Below the pieces are notes generated by a model. It made no database searches. It saw only the letters and a program-made list of their open reading frames with translations, and was not told where the DNA came from. Source: Bacteroides sp. (lineage in GTDB: Bacteria; Bacteroidota; Bacteroidia; Bacteroidales; Muribaculaceae). From it: a stretch of DNA of 64,000 nucleotides. The position numbers and the translations under genes were made by a program. Shown here piece by piece: positions 55,683 through 63,961 of this stretch. The stretch's first letter is position 1; the number at the start of each line of letters is the position of its first letter. The stretch spans positions 1 through 64,000 of the forward strand of contig JAAVCP010000071.1 in assembly GCA_014802265.1 (NCBI GenBank). The letters are read 5' to 3'.

Positions 55683-56135
55683 ATGAAGAAATTTATATTA
55701 GTGGCAATTATGATGCTGACAGGCGTATTGTCGTCGTATGCAATTTTCGACAAATACACCATCAATCGTGAAGAACTCCCGGAAGCTGCCCAAGAGATGC
55801 TTTCCACCTATTTTCCTAAAGCCAAGATCGGGATGATAAAGGTTGACAAACATCTGCTTAAAAAGACTGATTACGATGTGAAGTTAGTCAACGGGACACG
55901 TATCGAGTTCAGCAATTCGGGGAAATGGACACTTGTTGACTGCGGAAACCGTGCTTTGCCTGACAACCTTGTCCCTAAGACAGTGGCAAAATACATCTCT
56001 AAAAATTTTGAAGATGTGAAGACGGTAAGTATTAAGAAGACTTCGACCCACTATGAAGTCGGTCTGTCTGATGGAGTAATCCTTAAGTTTAATCTATTAG
56101 GGCAATATAAGGGGGTAATCAGTATTGACGAATAG
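55683..56135 (+). CDS. PepSY-like periplasmic protein
   Basis: 150 aa from ATG 55683 (signal peptide KKFILVAIMMLTGVLSSYA). Two similar halves follow, each with a helix then strands: INREELPEAAQEMLSTYFPK and LVPKTVAKYISKNFEDVK, then IEFSNSGKWTLVDC and LKFNLLGQYKGVIS. This is the PepSY-like (putative beta-lactamase-inhibitor-like) repeat found in many exported Bacteroidota proteins. The start codon used avoids a 12-codon upstream extension without signal features. Function unknown. Confidence 0.85.
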   Translation: MKKFILVAIMMLTGVLSSYAIFDKYTINREELPEAAQEMLSTYFPKAKIGMIKVDKHLLKKTDYDVKLVNGTRIEFSNSGKWTLVDCGNRALPDNLVPKTVAKYISKNFEDVKTVSIKKTSTHYEVGLSDGVILKFNLLGQYKGVISIDE

Positions 56136-56161
56136 TTTGAGTCAATAGTAACTGTATTCTA

Positions 56162-56210
56162 AAAATTAAAGCCTGACACGCTGAAAGTAAGCGTCTCAGG
56201 CTTTAATTTT
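56162..56210. terminator. Strong bidirectional terminator
   Basis: A perfect 15-bp stem (56162-56176 with 56196-56210), one C-C mismatch, and five more pairs around a 7-nt loop. The outer part AAAATTAAAGCCTGA gives T-runs on both strands. It serves the PepSY-like gene and the convergent M6 protease. Confidence 0.9.
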
Positions 56211-56231
56211 TATTATCAAGAAGTCTCAGTT

Positions 56232-58070
56232 TTATTTGATAACTACTTTACGCTTATCGCTTCCGGAAACTATTATGTATAGTCCGGGATCTACTGTCAC
56301 GGGAGTTTCCCCTACAGAAGCAATCAACTTGCCAGAGAGGTCATAGATATTGGCAACGCCGGCAAGGCAGCTTACAAAACGACCAGACACGACTATCCGT
56401 GAATCCTCACCTACTATAATTTTATCAATGCCTGACTGTGATTCTTTCACAGTAAAAGTGATTAGCCCGTCTTCCGACTCAGCAATATCAGTTATATCGA
56501 AGCCGGGAGACACACCGCCCCAGCTCAACAACGCAGGTGTGGTCTCACTCCCAAAAGAAGTGACTCCGGCTGTGCCGGGGAAAGAGTCGCCGTCACGCGA
56601 TCTTTCCTTGCGCTCGTTGTCTGCCTCCACAAGATCAACATACTGATGCTTACTGGTATTGTTGACAATATTAGCGTCCCAAATTTCTTGTTTGAAGTCA
56701 ATATGCCAAACGAGCATTCCATGACCCGGCAGGAAGCGGTCGTTCCCTACATGCTGACGGTTTTCAAGCAAGAAATATTCGTTCTCTTCTTCCGTGGGAA
56801 TCATATATGCCTTGTTAGATTGGGGAAGTATCTCAAGAGTATAGTCACCGACCTCCGACAAAATCTCCGGCTCCATCCAGTCTAAGGCATAACGCTCATA
56901 AGAAGAATAGTGGGGAGGTGTGCAGGCATTATTATTATAATTGCCTACGTCAAGGATATTCCATTCCCCGGGTGTAAATGCACCGGAACTATAGGTATCA
57001 TACAGATCAGGGAGCCCCAGCACATGACTGAATTCATGAGTGAAGGTACCAATCCCTGCAGGGGTCTTTGAGGAATGGTCTAATTCGTTGGAACATGCAT
57101 AATGGTTGAGCTTAACGCCGTCAAAAAAATATTCTTCATCTGAGGCATACTCAATATCAAATGAATGGGGCCAGACAGTGCTTGAACCGCCGCCGTCCGC
57201 TTCACCAAATCCGGCATAATATATATACACATTGTCAATCACACCGTCGCCATTACGGTCATATTCAGAAAAATCCACTTCATCATCAAGCAGCTGACAT
57301 GCCTCGATAACCATTTCATGCGGACGCTTATCATTGCCATAATAGTCATTTGCACCATAATAGCTGTAAGGATGAGCTAATGTGACCGGTCCGTAGACAT
57401 CAAAAGTGGGGAGGAAGTTCCCGTAGGAATTCTCAACAAAGTAATCGCGTGCGCTTCCGGTTGCGCCGTAGTCGCTGAATCCTTCCTCGTTGAGCTGACG
57501 GGTATAATAGTCATTAGCATCCCACATATTATCCTCCATACCTTCATTGGCGTCTTCCATCTCCCTCTCTTCGTCCATTAAAAACTTTTTATTGGAGAAA
57601 TTCACCAGGATGGCTATGGCTCGCTGCTCCCCTTTTGATGGGAAATGAGATGAGAATAACCCGGGTCCTTTATGTATGGCATTGGCTTTTGCCGGCTTAA
57701 GTTGATTACGGCGAATGAAAGCGTCGGATATGACGCTTTGGTCGAGTTGGCGAATCGCCAGCGTCATCTCGGCGGTGCGGTTCTCCGGATCAGTTGCCAA
57801 AATATCGGTTGCGACAGGAAGCCCCGAGGCATCACAGCCGGCAAACACATAAAACCCATCTTCATTTGTGGTAAGGAGATAGCCGTCAGAAGTATATGCA
57901 CGGTGATTGCCGAAACTGCCCTCAAGACGCAGATTTACCACACTGCCGTCAGGCTGTTCAGTCTGTACTAACCCCGGTTTGGCAACAACAGCATACAGCG
58001 AAGAAGTACCTATGACGCCTATTGCTGTTGAGAGAATTAATGTTTTGATTGAATTAGTAAAAAAAGTCAT
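56232..58070 (-). CDS. Secreted M6 family metalloprotease with C-terminal sorting-like tail
   Basis: 612 aa. Signal peptide (about 1-28), propeptide region (about 30-140), then the M6 core with zinc motif HEFSHVLGLPD, giving His345, Glu346, His349 and Asp355. Calcium-like loop DRNGDGVIDN at about 271-280 precedes it. The C-terminal 70 residues (VANIYDLSGKLIASV, then DPGLYIIVSGSDKRK) resemble a type IX-style sorting domain. Probably an immune-inhibitor-A-like exported protease. The region upstream has ACTAACCTA close to the start, echoing part of the repeat box, but no more than that. Confidence 0.93.
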   Translation of the reverse strand: MTFFTNSIKTLILSTAIGVIGTSSLYAVVAKPGLVQTEQPDGSVVNLRLEGSFGNHRAYTSDGYLLTTNEDGFYVFAGCDASGLPVATDILATDPENRTAEMTLAIRQLDQSVISDAFIRRNQLKPAKANAIHKGPGLFSSHFPSKGEQRAIAILVNFSNKKFLMDEEREMEDANEGMEDNMWDANDYYTRQLNEEGFSDYGATGSARDYFVENSYGNFLPTFDVYGPVTLAHPYSYYGANDYYGNDKRPHEMVIEACQLLDDEVDFSEYDRNGDGVIDNVYIYYAGFGEADGGGSSTVWPHSFDIEYASDEEYFFDGVKLNHYACSNELDHSSKTPAGIGTFTHEFSHVLGLPDLYDTYSSGAFTPGEWNILDVGNYNNNACTPPHYSSYERYALDWMEPEILSEVGDYTLEILPQSNKAYMIPTEEENEYFLLENRQHVGNDRFLPGHGMLVWHIDFKQEIWDANIVNNTSKHQYVDLVEADNERKERSRDGDSFPGTAGVTSFGSETTPALLSWGGVSPGFDITDIAESEDGLITFTVKESQSGIDKIIVGEDSRIVVSGRFVSCLAGVANIYDLSGKLIASVGETPVTVDPGLYIIVSGSDKRKVVIK

Positions 58071-58134
58071 TGGAAATAGTATTTATTTTTTATATAACGT
58101 AGGTTAGTAAAATTAATTGCTAATTTAACCCAAA

Positions 58135-58168
58135 AAAGAGTATCCCGGGGCAACCCGACACACTCTTT
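58135..58168 (-). terminator. Terminator after the 58227 gene
   Basis: Outer stem AAAGAGT/ACTCTTT and inner stem CGGG/CCCG with a GCAA loop on plus. On the minus strand the run TTTTTT follows, 60 nt beyond the stop of the barrel protein. Confidence 0.7.
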
Positions 58169-58226
58169 CAGAAGTTAGTAGTTTTAAGTTAGGGATTAGG
58201 AGCTCTTATCTGACTTCGTTTTATTT

Positions 58227-58913
58227 TTACCATTCAAATGCCACCGATGCGCCCAACCCGTTGAGGGTGACACGGCGGCTCCATGAATTCCAATAGTTGG
58301 AGGTGAGCAGCTTATAGTTAAGGGCAATGTCTATTGCCTGCTTGGGATGCGTGGAACTGGTGGGGATTCTTATGCCGATTGAGGGTCGCAGATAGAAATA
58401 TTCCTGATTGGTAAGATATCCGTCACCTATGGAAATATATTTGTCGCTGAGAAGAAACGAGCAACCCACCTTCAGGTCAATGAAGAAAGATGATCCCGTA
58501 TCGCCTCCGATATTGACGCGGAAATCCGTAAATAATGGAAGCATGACAGCAGTCGTAGTGGAGGAATGGTTGGTATCGAATCCAGGCTCCCCATGCCAAT
58601 TTCCCCATGTGTCGTTCTTATGTGAAAACAAAATGTCTGCACCCATTCCGACTCCCATATAAAACCAGCTGGAATAACGAAAACCCTGCGATGTGGAAAT
58701 CTCAAAGAAGTCAGCACTGCGATTACCCAATGTCTTGCTGTAGCCTGCTTCCAAAAAGCCCTTATAATTTAATGAGCCTGACAAAGCCGGGCTTATCAAA
58801 GAGGGTATCCGGTTGGCTATCTCATACAGCTGGGCGGAACTATTTACGGTGAACAGAGTGGCAAACGCCATTACTATTACTCCTGCAACATATCGTGGGC
58901 TAATTTTATTCAT
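58227..58913 (-). CDS. Outer-membrane beta-barrel protein (porin-like)
   Basis: 228 aa from ATG 58913. Signal peptide (to about 25, ending NSSAQ), then alternating strands (FLEAGYSKTLGN, GFRYSSWFYMGVGMGADIL, VNIGGDTGSSFFIDLKVGCSF) and a terminal GLGASVAFEW with the aromatic end typical of BAM substrates. Family not firmly recognised. A start 9 codons upstream is open. It stands alone between two terminators. Confidence 0.75.
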   Translation of the reverse strand: MNKISPRYVAGVIVMAFATLFTVNSSAQLYEIANRIPSLISPALSGSLNYKGFLEAGYSKTLGNRSADFFEISTSQGFRYSSWFYMGVGMGADILFSHKNDTWGNWHGEPGFDTNHSSTTTAVMLPLFTDFRVNIGGDTGSSFFIDLKVGCSFLLSDKYISIGDGYLTNQEYFYLRPSIGIRIPTSSTHPKQAIDIALNYKLLTSNYWNSWSRRVTLNGLGASVAFEW

Positions 58914-59053
58914 ACTGTTTGCGTTTAGGGGTATTTCCATATTATTTTTATACTTTTATAACATTTATTTATCATATTTAGTTCTGACGAATTTTACATT
59001 TTACTTACCTTTATAAATGAAAACAGTTCAGATTATACACTATTTATAATGAG

Positions 59054-59073
59054 TCATGCCGGCTCATGCCGGC
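59054..59073. repeat. Tandem TCATGCCGGC pair forming a hairpin
   Basis: Two head-to-tail copies of TCATGCCGGC make GCCGGC-TCAT-GCCGGC, a 6-bp GC hairpin 135 nt upstream of the sigma-factor ATG. It is the only GC-rich element in this AT-rich divergent region and could be an operator or attenuator. Confidence 0.5.
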
Positions 59074-59207
59074 TCTTTGACAATAAACAATATGTTAAAT
59101 TAAGTTATAGCGAACATTTATTGTAAAATATTTAGAAAATCTTTATTAATTTTACAACTTGAAAAATCTGCACCTATTAATATAGGTTGTATTAACCAAG
59201 CAAAAAG

Positions 59208-59762
59208 ATGGCATATAAGACCCCTATAGACGAACAAGAACTTGTGAGACAGCTGCATAATCCTGCCACTGCCTCACAGGCATTTGCTGTTTTACTTAAC
59301 AATTACAGCCAGCCCGTCTATTGGCAGGTCAGAAAAATGGTGGCTAATCATGATGATGCCAACGATCTTGTGCAGAATGTTTTTCTAAAGGCGTGGAACA
59401 ATCTTAACAATTTCCGTGGGGATGCCAAACTCTCCACATGGCTTTTTAAAATCGCAATAAACGAATCAATCAATTTTATAAATAAGGAGAAACAGCGTCT
59501 ACAGATTAATGAGGAGTCTGACGAGGCGTTTATCCTTAATAATATAGAGGCAGACGAATATTTCGACGGCGATGAGCTTCAGAGAGAGCTTCAAAAAGCC
59601 ATCGCAAAGCTTCCGGAAAAGCAACGCCTTGTGTTTAACATGCGTTATTTTGATGAAATGAAATATGAGGATATGTCAGAAATACTCGGCACATCGGTGG
59701 GAGCATTAAAAGCCAGCTATCACCATGCAGTGAAAAAAGTGACCGAAACTCTTCTCTCATAA
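59208..59762 (+). CDS. ECF-type RNA polymerase sigma factor
   Basis: 184 aa. Region 2 is seen in DDANDLVQNVFLKAWNNLNN (about 46-65) with FRGDAKLSTWLFKIAINESI, and region 4 in MKYEDMSEILGTSVGALKAS (helix-turn-helix). The two are joined by an acidic linker. No anti-sigma gene follows; instead a hairpin and a 747-nt gap lie downstream. The orphan anti-sigma-like protein at 32302 is a possible partner, speculatively. Targets unknown. Confidence 0.93.
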   Translation: MAYKTPIDEQELVRQLHNPATASQAFAVLLNNYSQPVYWQVRKMVANHDDANDLVQNVFLKAWNNLNNFRGDAKLSTWLFKIAINESINFINKEKQRLQINEESDEAFILNNIEADEYFDGDELQRELQKAIAKLPEKQRLVFNMRYFDEMKYEDMSEILGTSVGALKASYHHAVKKVTETLLS

Positions 59763-59792
59763 CCCATATTCTCCCACAGCCTTATACGACAA

Positions 59793-59873
59793 CAGCAGCC
59801 AATTTCACAATTGACTGCTGCTTTTTTCTATAATACTTTTTCGAACTAACCTAACATTATGAAACGATTTTCT
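59793..59873 (+). repeat. Composite repeat, copy B (hairpin + CTAACCTAACAT box)
   Basis: The hairpin spans 59793-59820: 12-bp stem, mismatch at pair 7 and a TCAC loop, followed by CTTTTTTC, so it also works as the sigma-gene terminator. After 22 nt comes GAACTAACCTAACATTATGA from 59843. Bases 59843-59873 match copy A in 30 of 31 positions, and upstream ATAATACTT is shared. The ATG at 59859 opens MKRFSDIKTI (10 codons, stop 59889-59891). Confidence 0.75.
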
Positions 59874-60001
59874 GATATTAAGACAATATAGCAGGGCAAA
59901 AAGTTTAGTCACCTCCCTATTTTTTAATATCCTTTAACACAAATTCATTCGCCGAACTCATATTCAAGGCTGTCTTAGCACAAAAAATCTGATATAAACC
60001 A

Positions 60002-60069
60002 TGCGCCCGATTTCACAACCGAGCGCACAGCCAATTTCTATCATACTCTATAACTAACCTAACATCATG
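60002..60069 (+). repeat. Composite repeat, copy C (hairpin + CTAACCTAACAT box)
   Basis: The hairpin spans 60002-60027: 11-bp stem with two mismatches and a TCAC loop. After 24 nt comes AACTAACCTAACATCATGAA from 60052. The ATG at 60067 opens MNLKIDDYLRIF (12 codons, stop at 60103-60105). Unlike A and B, the sequence diverges after ATGAA, and no T-run follows the hairpin, so it is not simply a terminator. Confidence 0.7.
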
Positions 60070-60301
60070 AATTTGAAAATCGATGACTACCTACGAATTT
60101 TTTAAATCAAACGATTTTTAATAATAAGACATCCTTTCTTGCAAATGGTTTAATCGAAAAAGTAAGTTTTATAATTCAATCTTTCCAAACTAAAAAATAA
60201 ATGAAAACAGGCAATGAATCTTAAAAAATTACCAAAAAAATAATCTTTTCACTAAAAACAATTAAAAAATGAAGATTTTTTTAAATTTTTCTATGCAAAA
60301 A

Positions 60302-60333
60302 TTTGGATTGTATTTTTAAAAGCATTAATTTTG
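60302..60333 (+). promoter_or_regulatory. Promoter of the surface-protein operon
   Basis: TTTG (60302-60305), a 20-nt spacer and TAATTTTG (60326-60333) form a full Bacteroidota promoter. Transcription would start near 60340, leaving a leader of about 170 nt before the 60510 ATG. Confidence 0.75.
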
Positions 60334-60509
60334 CCACCGAATAAATCAAACAAGTCACAAATGTTTAATCTCAACCCTTGAAGTTAGAATAATTGTTTCT
60401 ACTCAATAATGTTTCTTTAACGGATTTTCAGATTAATCATTTATCAACCTACGAAAATTTCTTATACAATAAGAAAATACTTTTTTATTAACCAATTAAA
60501 TTCCTCATT

Positions 60510-61019
60510 ATGGTTCCTATCATCAAAGGGATTGGAGTTCTCGCTTTAGGCATGATGCTTCCGGCTGTAGCTAACGCACAGGATCCGGCAGTGAAAATGC
60601 AGGACTACACCTCCAGCATCAAGGTTACCACTGTAGACGACGCCACAACCGTCATGCAGCAGGTAGGTGCGCCTTTGGGAATGGCTGTATTGACAGAGGG
60701 TGATAACGTGATGCTTCAGGGGCTGTTCGCAGCTCTCACAGGCATTGACGACAACACAACAGGTGTCGGCGGTATCTATTCTGACAATGAAGGTGTTGCG
60801 CTCGCTTATGACGCAGTCCTCAAAGCCCTTCGCATCTCCGTACCCGACGGACTCTCCAACTACCAGGTATTCGTAGTTGACGCAAACGGCGGTCTCGTTT
60901 GCAAATCAACTGTCAAGGATAATGTCCTTGACCTCTCAGAACTTGCCCCCGGCATCTACGTAGCAGGGTTGGCAGCTGACAACAAATATTCTAAAACACT
61001 TAAATTCATCGTGAAATGA
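60510..61019 (+). CDS. Exported protein with C-terminal sorting-like domain
   Basis: 169 aa. Signal peptide (about 1-23, ending VANAQ), a short N-terminal domain (VMQQVGAPLGMAVLTEG, MLQGLFAALTGI), and a C-terminal part (about 95-169) ending APGIYVAGLAADNKYSKTLK, which resembles the type IX-style sorting tail. The N-terminal part seems related to the short cell-surface domain that in other Bacteroidota is encoded just before an MNYQAV-domain protein. Here the stop overlaps the next start (ATGA), so the two products are made in step. Confidence 0.8.
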   Translation: MVPIIKGIGVLALGMMLPAVANAQDPAVKMQDYTSSIKVTTVDDATTVMQQVGAPLGMAVLTEGDNVMLQGLFAALTGIDDNTTGVGGIYSDNEGVALAYDAVLKALRISVPDGLSNYQVFVVDANGGLVCKSTVKDNVLDLSELAPGIYVAGLAADNKYSKTLKFIVK

Positions 61020-62359
61020 AAAAGATTTTTACATCAGCGTTAGCCATTGCCGCTGCGCTCCCAGTGTTCGCTAACCTTAACACTATGAACTATCAGGCTG
61101 TCATCAATGGCACAGATGGCAACCCCGCTGCAAACCAGTCTATCGGTCTGCTCTTCACTATTAAGAATGCTGAAGGCACAGCAGTTTTCACAGAGCCGGC
61201 TGAAGTTATATCTAACGCTCAGGGTTTGGTATCTTGGGAAATCGGTTCTTCTGAGGAAGATGGTCTCGCCGATATCAACTGGGAACTTAGTGACTACACT
61301 CTTGAAGTTGCTATTGACCTCAATGGCGGTACTAACTACAGCTCTGTGTATTCTTCTACAATTCAGTCCGTTCCCACCGCTCTTTACTCTGTAAACGGTG
61401 CTGAGGCTCTCGCAATCTCACGCAATGCTGCGTTTGTTGCTGACAATACTGCTCAGGAGGTTGAGACATTACAGGCAAATGTAAATGACTTCTACGATGA
61501 AACTTTTACTGCTATTGACAACCTTGAGGAACTCACCGGCGAGAACGGTCGCATCATGACTCTTATCAAAGAGCTCCAGAATGAAACTTCTCTCAATGTT
61601 GAAGATATCAACGCTCTTCAGGAACTTACCGGTGACACTGGTCGCATCATGACTCTCATTAGAGATCTCCAGACTGAAAACGCTACCAATGTTGATGGTA
61701 TTCAGAACCTTGAGAATGCCATCGACGAGAACGGTCGCATCATGACCCTCATCAAAGATCTCCAGAATGAAAACTCTATCAATGTTGAGGCTATCCAAAA
61801 CCTTGAGGAGATCACCGGTGAGACTGGTCGCATCGCAACTGAAATCAACCAGCTTCAGAACACAATGGCTCAGAACTTTGATAACCTTGGTGAAAACCTT
61901 GACAACATGGTTAATCAGTTCAATGAGACTTTCGCTACCATCGAGGATGTAGAAGCAATGGCTGATAGGATGAGTGCTCAGATGGATAAGACTGACAATA
62001 ATCTCGGTGTTATTGATAAAGAAGTTGCTGGTCTTGTTGAGGAATTCGATGCACTCTTAGAGCGGATGGTTGGCGTAAGTGCTGAATTAGCTCGCATCGA
62101 TGGTATCGCTGAAGATGTTGAATCTTTCAAGGCTGAATATCAGGAAGATTTCCAGAAAATGTCAGAAACTTTCGATGGTCTCTCCACTGCAGTTAATGAA
62201 TTACTACCTCTCACAGAGGAAGTTGAGGATCTAAATAAACGGATGACGAATGTAAGTGCTGACTTGGGTCAGATTGAAGGTCTCGCTGAAGAGATTGAAA
62301 AGCTCCAAGCTGAAATTGAAACCCTCAAAGCTGAAATTGCAAATCTCAAAGCTGAATAA
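61016..62359 (+). CDS. Exported surface protein with 31-residue repeats and long coiled coil
   Basis: 447 aa. Signal peptide (about 1-19), then an MNYQAV-type beta domain (about 22-125, with INWELSDYTLEVAIDLNGG and SVPTALYSV) seen in many Bacteroidota surface proteins. Residues 172-295 are four tandem 31-residue repeats, core GRIMTLIKDLQNEN, with the fourth degenerate. From about 300 to the end is a coiled coil that contains a second imperfect duplication (347-374 and 406-433, VSAELARIDGIAEDVE and VSADLGQIEGLAEEIE). The C-terminus is a perfect heptad run (LQAEIETLKAEIANLKAE). No sorting tail or anchor is seen. It probably forms a trimeric or dimeric fibre-like stalk; a binding function is unknown. 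Confidence 0.85.
   Translation: MKKIFTSALAIAAALPVFANLNTMNYQAVINGTDGNPAANQSIGLLFTIKNAEGTAVFTEPAEVISNAQGLVSWEIGSSEEDGLADINWELSDYTLEVAIDLNGGTNYSSVYSSTIQSVPTALYSVNGAEALAISRNAAFVADNTAQEVETLQANVNDFYDETFTAIDNLEELTGENGRIMTLIKELQNETSLNVEDINALQELTGDTGRIMTLIRDLQTENATNVDGIQNLENAIDENGRIMTLIKDLQNENSINVEAIQNLEEITGETGRIATEINQLQNTMAQNFDNLGENLDNMVNQFNETFATIEDVEAMADRMSAQMDKTDNNLGVIDKEVAGLVEEFDALLERMVGVSAELARIDGIAEDVESFKAEYQEDFQKMSETFDGLSTAVNELLPLTEEVEDLNKRMTNVSADLGQIEGLAEEIEKLQAEIETLKAEIANLKAE
61529..61900 (+). repeat. Four 93-bp tandem repeats in the coiled-coil gene
   Basis: Four units of 31 codons (residues 172-202, 203-233, 234-264, 265-295) begin with a TG(E/D)xGRI motif and share LQ near their middle. 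Units 1-3 are close copies and unit 4 has drifted. In-frame slippage could vary stalk length. Confidence 0.85.
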
Positions 62360-62419
62360 TTTGATTTTAACATCAAATACCCCAGCCTAATGATAGAATA
62401 GATATTTCTTTCATTTATA

Positions 62420-62451
62420 AAGAAGGGTGAACCGGATGGTTCACCCTTCTT
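62420..62451 (+). terminator. Terminator after the surface-protein operon
   Basis: A perfect 14-bp stem (62420-62433 with 62438-62451) has a GGAT loop and is followed by TCTTAT. It lies 60 nt past the stop. Confidence 0.8.
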
Positions 62452-62622
62452 CTTATAACCAAACTCAACAATATTCCTCCGTAGAAAAACCGTCAGAGCC
62501 ATGCAACCAGCCTATCCCATAAGCTTTTACCCGGCTTTTGAGATATAGTCCCTGATACCTCAAAGTAACTTTAAATTTTAAAACCACTTGCAAGTAACCG
62601 TAAGGAATCGGCTTTCATTCCG

Positions 62623-62646
62623 TGAGTGAACCCGTGGGTTCACTCA
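62623..62646 (-). terminator. Hairpin after the nuclease fragment
   Basis: TGAGTGAACC and GGTTCACTCA form a perfect stem just beyond the 62653 stop. Its core GTGAACC-NNNN-GGTTCAC is the same palindrome as in the 62420-62451 hairpin. Confidence 0.6.
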
Positions 62647-62652
62647 AAGCCC

Positions 62653-62988
62653 TCACTTATTTGATCCACTATTCAAACTCAACACATCATCTACCGCCAA
62701 ACCCGTATACTTGGAAACACTGTATACATCGACTCCCGATTCCAACATACTCATCGCAATCATGCGTCTAACTTCCGCACGATCCTCCGCGCGACCCTCC
62801 TCGCGTCCTTCCGCACGACCCTCCTCTTTGCCGAGTCGGCGCTCTGTCATGGCTATCGCATATTTATCCCGATAGATCTTCAGTAATTTATCATAATCCT
62901 TACGCTCAGACTCTGTCAGCACCGCAATCCGTGCTGACTCACTAAGCTCATTAAATATATTATTATATTTTGCAAATAATGACTGCAT
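62653..62988 (-). pseudogene. Duplicated C-terminal fragment of an Rpn-type nuclease
   Basis: 111 aa that nearly repeat the last 105 or so residues of the neighbouring gene at 63009, from FAKYN to the C-terminal SLNSGSN. The nuclease core is missing. It differs by an expanded EEGRAEGREEGRAEDRAEV segment. No start signal of its own is evident. It looks like a partial tandem duplication left behind, although a small helical protein could still be made. Confidence 0.75.
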
Positions 62989-63008
62989 GACTACCTAACA
63001 AATACTAT

Positions 63009-63895
63009 TCAACCATTTGATCCACTATTCAAACTCAGCACATCATCCACCGCCAAACCCGTATACTTGGAAACACTGTAAACATCGACTCCCGATTCCA
63101 ACATACTCATCGCAATCATGCGCCTAACTTCTGCACGACCCTCCTCTTTACCGAGTCTGCGCTCTGTCATGGCTATCGCATAGTTATCACGATAGATCTT
63201 CAGTGATCTATCATAATCCTTACGCTCAGACTCTGTCAGTGCCGCAATCCGTGCTGACTCACCAAGCTCATTAAATATATTATATTTTGCAAATGAAGAG
63301 GGCATCACTTCCATATTCTCAAAGTTTTTTAAAAGATAAATCCAGATATCTAAAATATTATCACACTCTTCCGGAGTCTTTTCCATCAGTGGCAGCTTGA
63401 TGAAATACATCATCGCTTTGTTTGAGAACAATTGTCCCGTGGTGATATTCACCAACCCTACCTGTTCACAAATATGTTTGTTCTTGCCACTTAATGGACC
63501 GGTGTGCCTACAGTCATGCCAATCAAAATTCATCATGAAAATTCCGTACACCGGTGTCAAACGATACAGCCACTCCTTCCCTTTACGTGCCTGGCTTACA
63601 AGACTGTTTGAGATATAAAACAAAGCCCTGTCATCGAAGAAATCCTGATAACGGTTTTGCATCTCTACTATAAATGTCCTGTCGTCTGCCGTCTTACAAT
63701 GAATGTCATATATCAAACCTCGGTCTTCAGCTGATTCGGGAGTTTGCTCTTTATCTTTATATGTGACATTCTCAATATTCTCGTCAAGGAGTGCATTAAG
63801 AAACGATATCAGGTATTTCTTATTTTCCTCTTGACCAAACGTTTGAAACCAAAATCAGTAAGAGGGTTAATATATGTAGCCTTTGTAGTGCACAT
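63009..63895 (-). pseudogene. Frameshifted Rpn-type PD-(D/E)XK nuclease
   Basis: The N-terminus starts at ATG 63895 with KATYINPLTDFGFKR, the family start. A frameshift near 63836-63842 then sends this frame to a stop (NT*), while GQEENKKYLISFLNALLDEN continues in another frame. The second part includes YDIHC and FIVEMQN (nuclease-core residues) and runs intact to the stop at 63009. It retains a full promoter. Decay by frameshift is the simplest reading; a translational shift at AAACGTTTGG is less likely. Confidence 0.8.
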
Positions 63896-63929
63896 AACAT
63901 AAAAATTAAGGAAGATTATAATTCAACGC

Positions 63930-63961
63930 CAAATATAGGAAAAAATCATGATATTCGCAAA
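63930..63961 (-). promoter_or_regulatory. Promoter of the frameshifted nuclease gene
   Basis: Minus-strand TATATTTG (63930-63937), a 20-nt spacer and TTTG at 63958-63961 form a complete promoter 35 nt before the ATG. Confidence 0.7.

Larger units (their letters stand above)
59763..60509. other. Long AT-rich gap with repeat copies B and C and a promoter
   Basis: The 747 bases contain the sigma-gene hairpin with repeat copy B, repeat copy C, two tiny ORFs, about 190 very AT-rich bases, and a full promoter at 60302-60333 for the following operon. No conventional gene is seen. Confidence 0.7.

Noticed and set aside
59859..60105. Annotating the 10- and 12-codon ORFs after repeat boxes B and C as genes.
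   Set aside because: They are too short to support on coding evidence and are recorded only as part of the repeat elements.
63009..63895. Programmed frameshifting in the Rpn-type gene.
   Set aside because: No classical slippery heptamer or downstream structure is evident, and the neighbouring partial duplication points to decay.
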